From Endozoicomonas sp. G2_1 (lineage in GTDB: Bacteria; Pseudomonadota; Gammaproteobacteria; Enterobacterales; Alteromonadaceae), in assembly GCF_017744155.1 (NCBI RefSeq), contig NZ_JAGHQT010000001.1:310001-374000 (forward strand): a stretch of 64,000 nucleotides of DNA, given 5' to 3'. How positions within the stretch are numbered: the stretch's first letter is position 1; each line of letters begins with the position of its first letter. The notes beneath the pieces were generated by a model, which was given only the letters and a program-made list of their open reading frames with translations, did no database searches and was not told the DNA's origin. A program made the translations under genes and the position numbers. Below are positions 57,933 to 64,000 of the stretch, one piece after another.

Positions 57933-58400
57933 ATGAAATTATCGCTGTTTAAGTCTTTGTTTGAAAAGCTGACAAATTTTAAATCAAATCGTTTTCACCC
58001 CCTTGTTTGGATCAATGGGGATCCAATTATAGGCAATAATGTATATATTGGCGGCATGAGTGAAGTTAACGCCACTGGCTGTAAAGTGGTAATTGGTGAC
58101 AATTGCGATATATCATCCTTTGTCGCTATCAACGCAGCCGACTCTCACAAACTCACGATAGGTATCAGCCAAGAAGTTGAACGTAAAGACATAATCATTG
58201 AGCACAATGTATTTATCGGTTCACATTCAGTAGTTAAAGGCGGTGCTCATATAGGCCACCACTCAGTAATTGCAGCAGGCTCCGTTGTCGATGCAAGAGA
58301 CATTCCTCCATACTCTTTAGTGATAGGTAACCCTATGATTGTAAAGGCTGGTTACTATTTAGATTCATGTAAACAAGTAAAGGCCGATGATTCCGCATAA
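57933..58400 (+). CDS. Hexapeptide-repeat (LbH) acyltransferase
   Basis: A 155-residue left-handed beta-helix protein. Isoleucine/valine hexads run through IIGNNVYIGGMSEVNATGCKVVIGDNCDISSFVAINAA and IIIEHNVFIGSHSVVKGGAHIGHHSVIAAGSVV, ending PPYSLVIGNPMIV, the standard maltose/serine acetyltransferase-type tail. It probably transfers an acetyl group from acetyl-CoA to a sugar hydroxyl or amine. Its 3' end overlaps the next gene by 14 bp. It may replace the missing PseH-type N-acetyltransferase. Confidence 0.88.
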   Translation: MKLSLFKSLFEKLTNFKSNRFHPLVWINGDPIIGNNVYIGGMSEVNATGCKVVIGDNCDISSFVAINAADSHKLTIGISQEVERKDIIIEHNVFIGSHSVVKGGAHIGHHSVIAAGSVVDARDIPPYSLVIGNPMIVKAGYYLDSCKQVKADDSA

Positions 58401-59391
58401 TCAACCAAGCTTAGGTGAACAAGAGGCCCGAGCTGCGGCTGCAATTGTGAGTAGTAATAAACTCGTACAAGGCAGTCAAACAAGGGACTTCGAAGATGAA
58501 ATGTGCCAGTATCTGGGCTTGCCTCCTGGCCATGCCGTCTGCGTCAGCAGTGGTACTTCAGCACTTTACGTTGCACTAAATGTACTAGCTCTCCAAAATA
58601 AAAAAGTTGGCTTACCAAGCTATTCTTGTACGTCACTTAAACACGCATGCACTCTAAATAACTCAAAACCTGTATTTCTAGATATCAAAGCCAACACTCC
58701 AATCGTCGAAACGAACTACAATTCATTTGATGCCTTGATTTACCCATATTTATACGGTTTTGCTAGTCATTTACCCAAGCTAGTAGACAAGTTAATTATA
58801 GAGGACGTGGCTCAGGCATTAGGTGCTCGCACTAACAATGGCATGTTGGGAACACTAGGCGATATTGGTGTACTTTCTTTCTATGCGACCAAAATGATCT
58901 CTAGCGGTGGTCAAGGCGGTATGTTAGTCAGCAAGGACAAAACACTTATAGAACAGGCAAAGCAGTACTTAAATTTTGACCAAGTAATTGATCAAGAGCA
59001 GCGATTCAACTTTCACATTACTGAAATTCAAGCTGCAATAGGCCGTGTACAATTGAGAAAATTACCAGAGTTTATAGAAAAGCGTAATGCCATTTGGCAA
59101 ATATATCAGGATCATCAATTACCACTTATGGATATTGATGATGAGAACCTAAAGCATGTCAGATATAGAGCAATTGTCATGACTTCAAATGTCAATCGAC
59201 TCATCAACTATCTCGCTGAATATGGGATAAGGGCAATTAACCCATTTACAACATCAGAGCTACTATCGGCTGAAAACATTAATGCAAGCCAGCTTTGTCG
59301 ACAAACCTTGTCTTTACCTATTTACCCAAACCTGTCGCTCGCTCAAGCAAAGTATATTGCTCGGACATTGCAGCAAGGCATTAAAATATGA
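58387..59391 (+). CDS. DegT/DnrJ/EryC1/StrS aminotransferase
   Basis: A 334-residue sugar aminotransferase. CVSSGTSALYVALNVLA, VGLPSYSCTSLKHACTLNNSKPVFLDI, IEDVAQALGA and the PLP lysine in SFYATKMISSGGQGGMLV are all present. It is shorter than PseC (389), mainly in the C-terminal part. With the preceding acyltransferase it could make an N-acylated amino sugar (VioA/VioB- or QdtB/QdtC-like pair). It overlaps both neighbours, a tightly coupled module. Confidence 0.9.
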   Translation: MIPHNQPSLGEQEARAAAAIVSSNKLVQGSQTRDFEDEMCQYLGLPPGHAVCVSSGTSALYVALNVLALQNKKVGLPSYSCTSLKHACTLNNSKPVFLDIKANTPIVETNYNSFDALIYPYLYGFASHLPKLVDKLIIEDVAQALGARTNNGMLGTLGDIGVLSFYATKMISSGGQGGMLVSKDKTLIEQAKQYLNFDQVIDQEQRFNFHITEIQAAIGRVQLRKLPEFIEKRNAIWQIYQDHQLPLMDIDDENLKHVRYRAIVMTSNVNRLINYLAEYGIRAINPFTTSELLSAENINASQLCRQTLSLPIYPNLSLAQAKYIARTLQQGIKI

Positions 59392-60077
59392 AAGTATCAA
59401 TCAATCAACCCGCTTACCTGCCTTGGTTAGGTTATTTTGATCGTATTGCAAAAAGTGATACACACATTGTCTTGGATCACGTACAGTTTGAAAAAAACTC
59501 CATGACTAACCGCAATAAAATTAACACCAACCAGCTACCTTGTCTACTTACTGTGCCTGTCGCTACTTCAGGAAAATTTGGGCACCTAGCAATTAACGAG
59601 GTAAATATAAAAAATCAACTCGCCTGGCAACGCAAGCATTGGAATAGCATTTACTTTAATTATAAAAAGTCTCCGTACTTTTCCATGTATGAAGAGCAAC
59701 TTTATAGCTGTTACCACAGAGAATGGGGACTTTTAGGTGAATTACTGCGTTGGCAGCTTGAATTTTTTTTAGCCGCACTTAAGATCGATACACCGATAGT
59801 TTATAGCTCTACTTTAGGTTGTCAGCACAGAAAATCGGAGCTGATAATTGAGCTGTGTCAAAAACAAAAGGCGACAAGTTATTTGTCTGGTCCATTCGGT
59901 CGCGATTATTTAGATAAAGATGCTTTTGACATCAACAATATTAATCTTGAATATCATGATTATATACACCCGGAATATAAACAACACTTGACTAGTAAAG
60001 GCTTTGAGTCACATTTATCGGTACTTGATTTGTTGTTTAACCACGGTGGTAACAGCGCAACAATCTTAATGACATAA
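59388..60077 (+). CDS. WbqC-family protein
   Basis: A 229-residue WbqC-like protein: MKVSINQPAYLPWLGYFDRIAKSD and DHVQFEKNSMTNRNKI are the family opening (often annotated as a glycine transferase for sugars), and the end has ISLEYHDY-type spacing as NINLEYHDYIHPEYKQ. WbqC proteins lie in O-antigen and flagellin-glycan clusters and are thought to add amino-acid groups to amino sugars. The ATG overlaps the upstream stop (ATGA). Confidence 0.87.
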   Translation: MKVSINQPAYLPWLGYFDRIAKSDTHIVLDHVQFEKNSMTNRNKINTNQLPCLLTVPVATSGKFGHLAINEVNIKNQLAWQRKHWNSIYFNYKKSPYFSMYEEQLYSCYHREWGLLGELLRWQLEFFLAALKIDTPIVYSSTLGCQHRKSELIIELCQKQKATSYLSGPFGRDYLDKDAFDINNINLEYHDYIHPEYKQHLTSKGFESHLSVLDLLFNHGGNSATILMT

Positions 60078-60144
60078 GTGCTAAAGTTAATTTAATGTCA
60101 ATTTCGTTGTGAATGAGTGTAGCAATAACACAAAGGTTACAGGT

Positions 60145-60810
60145 ATGAAAAAAGTGCTAGTAGTGGCAGCACATGCTGATGATGAAGTACTCGGTTGCGC
60201 GGGCACGATTGCAAAACACACCGCAAATGGAGATCATGTTGAAGTGATCTTTTTAACCGATGGTGTTTCTTCAAGACCAACTAGCGAAAACGCTAAATGG
60301 CAACGTGAGTGTTCCGCTGAGCGAGCAATGCAGGTACTGGGAATAAAGTCCATTCATCAAGCCAGTTTTCCAGATAATCAACTAGACTCAGTGGCTTTGT
60401 TAAACGTTGTACGATACATCGAGTCTATTATACAAGAGCTTGAGCCTGAGTATATTTATACTCACTATGGGCAAGACTTGAATATTGATCATCAAATCTG
60501 TAACCAAGCAGTATTAACTGCTTGTAGGCCTCAACTAGGGCATAGTGTCAAAAAGATTTTTGCCTTTGAAGTACTATCCAGTACAGAGTGGAACTCAACT
60601 TCACTCCCGAGCTTCAAAGCCCAGTATATCAATGACATTAGTGACTATTGGCAGTTAAAAAAAGCCGCTTTACAGTGCTATAAAGAGGAGCTAAAACAAT
60701 TTCCCCACAGTCGTAGTATTGAGTGTATTAGTGCTTTAGCGACACTGCGTGGCGCAACCCACGGATTTACTAAAGCCGAGGCTTTTTACGTTGAACGAAT
60801 TCTTAGCTAA
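60145..60810 (+). CDS. PIG-L family deacetylase
   Basis: A 221-residue zinc-dependent deacetylase. The metal motif AHADDEVLGC sits at the N terminus (about 8-17) and the third ligand is in YTHYGQDLNIDHQICNQAV (about 120). ATG 60145, with AAAGG nine bases upstream, is preferred to GTG 60109. PIG-L enzymes remove N-acetyl groups from GlcNAc-type sugars, so the product may de-acetylate a sugar in this pathway, giving a free amine for WbqC- or FemAB-like addition. Confidence 0.9.
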   Translation: MKKVLVVAAHADDEVLGCAGTIAKHTANGDHVEVIFLTDGVSSRPTSENAKWQRECSAERAMQVLGIKSIHQASFPDNQLDSVALLNVVRYIESIIQELEPEYIYTHYGQDLNIDHQICNQAVLTACRPQLGHSVKKIFAFEVLSSTEWNSTSLPSFKAQYINDISDYWQLKKAALQCYKEELKQFPHSRSIECISALATLRGATHGFTKAEAFYVERILS

Positions 60811-60906
60811 AAAACACTCCTTACGTATGATTGTAACTAAGTAAAACGGTATAAACTTTGCTTTACCGAAAGTATAAAAAATCACTCCATCGGTACCTAT
60901 ATAGTT

Positions 60907-61626
60907 ATGAATTACTTTGAGTATTACAAACAACAGGCAACTTCAACTGACTTGTCAGACACAGAGCGTGTAGGACGTTACGCTCAGCAACAACAAGATG
61001 AAACTTATATTTTTGACGATATATTGAATAAGCTTCCCGCATTATCACGAAATGGGAGTTTGATCATTGATATTGGCTGCGGTTGTTCCGCTCCTGTCAA
61101 GAGACTTATTGCAAATGCTGAACACTATCAACAACAATTGGTCTTAGTTGACAGTGAAGAAATGCTAGCAAGATTACCAGAACAAGATAACATTGAGAAA
61201 GAAGCCTGTCAGTTTCCCAACACAAGCTTGATAGAAAAGTATCAAGGTAAAGCTGATGTCGTTATTGTCTATAGTGTTTTTCATTGTGTTTACCTGCAAA
61301 GTGACTTTATTTCTTTTGTTGATTCACTAGTACAACTGTTGGCACCAGGCGGCAACCTTTTACTGGCAGACCTCCCTAATGCAACCAAGAAAAAACGCTT
61401 TTTATCGTCTGAGCAAGGACAAAAATTTCATCAGCAGTGGAGTGGAAATAGTGACATTCCAGAGGTCAACTGGAACAAATTTGAGGCCGGTAGTCTGGAC
61501 GATAGTTTAATCTTGATGTTGATGTTACGCTATCGACAAATGGGTTTTGAGACATATTTACTACCACAAAAAAGTAATTTGCCATTCTCAAATACGCGTG
61601 AAGATTTATTAGTGAAAAAGTGGTAA
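60907..61626 (+). CDS. SAM-dependent methyltransferase, second in locus
   Basis: A 239-residue class I methyltransferase: SLIIDIGCGCSAPVKRLI (motif I, about 52-69), LVLVDSEEM (acidic loop, about 79-87), ADVVIVYSVFHCVY (about 117-130) and APGGNLLLADLPN. It is not closely similar to the one at 54766. A 96-bp gap with no recognised signal separates it from the deacetylase. Its substrate is unknown; it may methylate a formyl- or amino-sugar. Confidence 0.85.
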   Translation: MNYFEYYKQQATSTDLSDTERVGRYAQQQQDETYIFDDILNKLPALSRNGSLIIDIGCGCSAPVKRLIANAEHYQQQLVLVDSEEMLARLPEQDNIEKEACQFPNTSLIEKYQGKADVVIVYSVFHCVYLQSDFISFVDSLVQLLAPGGNLLLADLPNATKKKRFLSSEQGQKFHQQWSGNSDIPEVNWNKFEAGSLDDSLILMLMLRYRQMGFETYLLPQKSNLPFSNTREDLLVKKW

Positions 61627-61628
61627 GA

Positions 61629-62564
61629 ATGTCAACACCTAACTCATATTGGCTATGGCCCAAAGTAGAGGTTAATAGTTCTCAAATTAGCCAATCGCAG
61701 CAACATCTAGCCAATATTGAAGCGTTTTTTACAGAGTATTATTCACCTTTCGAAGTGGTTTATTTTGCTAGAGCTAGGCTAGCAATAAATGCGATATTAT
61801 CTATTGAAGGCGCAAGTAGACCAGATTTAACCTTCTGTCAGCCCTATTCCTCTCACTGTGTACTATCAGCGATAGCAGAAACCAGTACACCGACCACAAC
61901 CGAATGTCAAAAAAGTAAACATCAAGTTATTTATCATCAATGGGGACAGAAAACTCAAGTTACTAAGCATGATTATCACAGTGTTTTGATTGAAGATGCG
62001 GTCGACTCAATACTCACCACCAATCAACCAAGAGAGTTATTTCCTAATAACGCCCCTTATTGCCTAGTATCGCTACCAAAAATAATGCCTGTAGCAATCG
62101 GGGCGATAGTCATTTGTCAAAGTACCGATCAAAAGCAAGCATTGTTAGAATATCGTGATAGATCCACTCTAAGTCTTGGTATAAAAAAACTTGAAAACCT
62201 CACTGAATTTATCAATATTACTCAGTTTCAAGAAAGTATTTTCAAAATGCATCCCACCCTAATTCCGTTTGTCAACGACATAGAACAAGCGTTTTTTGAG
62301 TCGGTACAAAAAGTAAAAGCTAACCTATGTTACCTTAGTGACTGCCCTACTCTTGAAAATGCTATAACCAGTTACTTGGCGTCAATGAATCTAAGGCTAC
62401 CATCAAACATAATTATAGGTTCTGATGAAAGTGTCGCCGCGTCTGTTTATGCCGACATACCGATAACTGTCGAAGAAAGTATTCGCACATACTACGATTA
62501 TCAAACGCAAAGTTGCCGTAAAGTGTTTTTATTGCCTTGTCATAATCAAGTGGAGTTTAAGTAA
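61629..62564 (+). CDS. Divergent DegT/StrS-like PLP protein
   Basis: A 311-residue protein of unclear family from ATG 61629; GTG 61620 would overlap the previous stop. It reads as a drifted DegT/StrS aminotransferase: FARARLAINAIL...LTFCQPYSSHCVLSAI matches the start-to-strand pattern of such enzymes, LIEDAVDSIL matches IEDAAQS, and VSLPKIMPVAIGAIVI matches the PLP-lysine segment (S-K-x2-P-x-GxGG). The lysine is retained but spacing and glycines differ. It could be a pseudo-enzyme or a partner subunit. Confidence 0.6.
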   Translation: MSTPNSYWLWPKVEVNSSQISQSQQHLANIEAFFTEYYSPFEVVYFARARLAINAILSIEGASRPDLTFCQPYSSHCVLSAIAETSTPTTTECQKSKHQVIYHQWGQKTQVTKHDYHSVLIEDAVDSILTTNQPRELFPNNAPYCLVSLPKIMPVAIGAIVICQSTDQKQALLEYRDRSTLSLGIKKLENLTEFINITQFQESIFKMHPTLIPFVNDIEQAFFESVQKVKANLCYLSDCPTLENAITSYLASMNLRLPSNIIIGSDESVAASVYADIPITVEESIRTYYDYQTQSCRKVFLLPCHNQVEFK

Positions 62565-62602
62565 GCGGCTTAAAGGCTTGACTGAAGTAACGGATCAAAA
62601 TA

Positions 62603-63667
62603 GTGAATAATGATAAGACGACGGTGATCGAGCGTATTAAACTACTGCAAACAGATCACTTTAAAGACTACACTAATTTACACACAAGTAATTCTAACGA
62701 CTGGCACCAAGTTTGTTTGACCAGTAAAAATGCAACCCAAGATTATCTTCATTTATATACGGATTACCATCTGGCCTACTTACGTTCAAGTGGCTATGCA
62801 GCAGATTTGTCGGTAGTCTTTTACGCAAATTCGGTAGCTGTAGCAATTTGGCCTTTGACGCTATACAAAGAGCGAGAATCCCTGTGCATGACATCAAACT
62901 ATAAACTGCAGAGCCATTGCCAAGCTATCATCCCTCCTCTAATTGTTGATCACACATCTATTAAACAAACTAAGAAAATACTTCAGCAATGTTTAAGCTT
63001 TCTCAGAGCAACACATACTATCAATGAATTATCTCCTATTTGTTGTCAGATTCAGCCAAGCCAAGATATCACATGGCATCGCTTATTGTCGCCACATATA
63101 GAGAAAATACATTATCATCAACAGCTATATTTAACTTTAACAAAACCAATAAATGAACTTGTTAAAGATTTTCGCAAAAGCTACCGTTCACTTATCAATC
63201 AAGGGTTAAAGCTCTGGAACGTTGAGTTATTGCATACGTTATCTGACCACGAGCTGGAAGAAATAAGACAATTCCATATCAAAATTGCAGGCAAAGAAAC
63301 TCGCTCACTAGAAACATGGAGGCTTCAGCAAAACATAATTAATGCTCAAAAGTGCTTTGTTATCAGACTAACAGATAAAACTAATGGTCAACTAGTCGGA
63401 GCAGCATTCTTTAACGTTATTAATCGCTACGCGTCGTATAGTCTGGGTGTTTATGAACGCAGCTTATTTGCTTCTCCAATAGGGCATGTCGTCCAAATTG
63501 AAGCAATTAAACACATGATTGAGTTGGAAGTTACTAATTACTATTTGGGTGAAAGGCATCAACCTTATGAGTACCCAAAGCCAACTGAGAAACAGAGCTC
63601 AATTGGCTTTTTTAAAGAAGGGTTTAGTAACGCAGTTGAAATTTCCGCAAAAGTAACAATAAGTTAA
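62603..63667 (+). CDS. FemAB/GNAT-like acyl- or aminoacyltransferase
   Basis: A 354-residue protein starting with GTG. The C-terminal half looks like a FemAB/GNAT fold: LVKDFRKSYRSLINQGLK (substrate-helix region), IRQFHIKIAGKETRS, FVIRLTDKTNGQLVGAAFFNVINRYASYSLGVYE, and SIGFFKEGFSNAVE. The paired GNAT folds of FemAB are suggested by SSGYAADLSVVFYANSVAVAIWPL in the first half. Such proteins place amino-acid or acyl groups on sugars or peptides. It is the last + strand gene in the window. Confidence 0.65.
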   Translation: MNNDKTTVIERIKLLQTDHFKDYTNLHTSNSNDWHQVCLTSKNATQDYLHLYTDYHLAYLRSSGYAADLSVVFYANSVAVAIWPLTLYKERESLCMTSNYKLQSHCQAIIPPLIVDHTSIKQTKKILQQCLSFLRATHTINELSPICCQIQPSQDITWHRLLSPHIEKIHYHQQLYLTLTKPINELVKDFRKSYRSLINQGLKLWNVELLHTLSDHELEEIRQFHIKIAGKETRSLETWRLQQNIINAQKCFVIRLTDKTNGQLVGAAFFNVINRYASYSLGVYERSLFASPIGHVVQIEAIKHMIELEVTNYYLGERHQPYEYPKPTEKQSSIGFFKEGFSNAVEISAKVTIS

Positions 63668-63684
63668 CCTAAAAAATGAAGTAA

Positions 63685-64000
63685 TTAAACAAGCTCTCTG
63701 TAGGTATTTGCAAGTAACTCATTCATAAAAAAGCCTTTATTAGAGCTACGCCCTAATAAAGTAATGTTCGAATAGCCATTTACTATTTTTTGATTAAGCG
63801 CTTCAAATTCATTTGCTTGTTCAAGAGTAATGACAGGAAAACCGCTTTCAATAGGACGAAACTGTTTAAACTGACAACAATGGCTATCATCGATAAGTCC
63901 CATTTTTGCCAACTCTTGTTCAATAACATCAGTTAGTTCATTAAGTTCAATATCACTATTAACCAATGCTTCAACGGTCACGGCGTAGAAATTTTGTTCA
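63685..64000 (-). CDS. FAD oxidoreductase paralogue, C-terminal part (cut by window edge)
   Basis: The - strand frame is open from the right edge to a stop at 63685, leaving about 104 residues. They match the C terminus of the flavoprotein at 56563: NFYAVTVEALVNSD against YRCTVEVLTNKD, then GFPVIT against GFPVYT, and LLGRSSNKGFFMNELLANTYREL against LLGKASSKTFFMSDVLQEVYRTI. The GTG at 63981 is inside the gene. It is convergent with the FemAB-like gene. The true start and FAD-binding region lie outside the window. Confidence 0.8.
   Translation of the reverse strand, partial: EQNFYAVTVEALVNSDIELNELTDVIEQELAKMGLIDDSHCCQFKQFRPIESGFPVITLEQANEFEALNQKIVNGYSNITLLGRSSNKGFFMNELLANTYRELV

Overview
This window looks like chromosomal DNA from a marine gammaproteobacterium of the order Alteromonadales, most likely Colwelliaceae (Thalassotalea/Colwellia-like). 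That placement is inferred from gene order (ribH-nusB-thiL-pgpA; comEC-msbA-lpxK-ycaR-kdsB; pdxB-asd-fimV-truA-accD-folC-dedD-cvpA-purF), an FlrA-type polar flagellar regulator, moderate-to-low GC and the protein sequences themselves. No rRNA, tRNA, insertion sequence, prophage or CRISPR array was seen. About 60 genes are supported, including a 58-residue Trm112-like protein that is easily missed.

Layout. (1) 1-7.9 kb, mostly + strand: the end of fau, then rpiA, serA, a small membrane-protein gene, ribH-nusB-thiL-pgpA, ybeD, a 266-bp element with inverted ends, and lipB-lipA. (2) 8-15.6 kb, - strand: an envelope cluster (comEC, msbA, lpxK, Trm112-like, kdsB) followed by an SDR and an alkyltransferase-like DNA-repair protein. 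(3) 15.6-22.4 kb: DUF2062 protein, lolCDE lipoprotein export (- strand), an atypical PilZ protein, an agmatine-deiminase-family enzyme and an alpha/beta hydrolase. (4) 22.6-35.1 kb, - strand: pdxB, asd, fimV, truA, accD, folC, dedD, cvpA, purF; FimV carries six 30-residue acidic repeats. (5) 35.4-42.8 kb: two phasins, a DUF3336 patatin, a DUF445 membrane protein, a TetR regulator, a wax-ester/triacylglycerol synthase-type acyltransferase and a possible YceB-like protein. These are plausibly linked to storage-lipid or PHA granule biology. (6) 43-48 kb: fabB, mnmC and flrA. (7) 48.3-64 kb: a long co-directional sugar locus divergent from flrA.

The sugar locus is the most unusual part. It begins with pseB-pseC (inverting UDP-GlcNAc 4,6-dehydratase and C4 aminotransferase). 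It continues with an aldo/keto reductase, an SpsF-type nucleotidyltransferase, a class III PLP enzyme, a PseG/SpsG-type UDP-sugar hydrolase, a methyltransferase and a NeuB/SpsE-type synthase. This is a near-complete nonulosonic-acid (pseudaminic/legionaminic-like) pathway in which no PseH acetyltransferase is evident. A decoration module follows: an FAD oxidoreductase, a hexapeptide acyltransferase, a DegT aminotransferase, WbqC, a PIG-L deacetylase, a second methyltransferase, a highly divergent DegT-like protein and a FemAB/GNAT-like protein. The right edge cuts a second FAD-oxidoreductase paralogue on the opposite strand. Position beside flrA suggests flagellin glycosylation, but no flagellin or glycosyltransferase gene lies in the window, so capsule or LPS remains possible.

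All identifications come from reading protein motifs and gene order. No database search was run.
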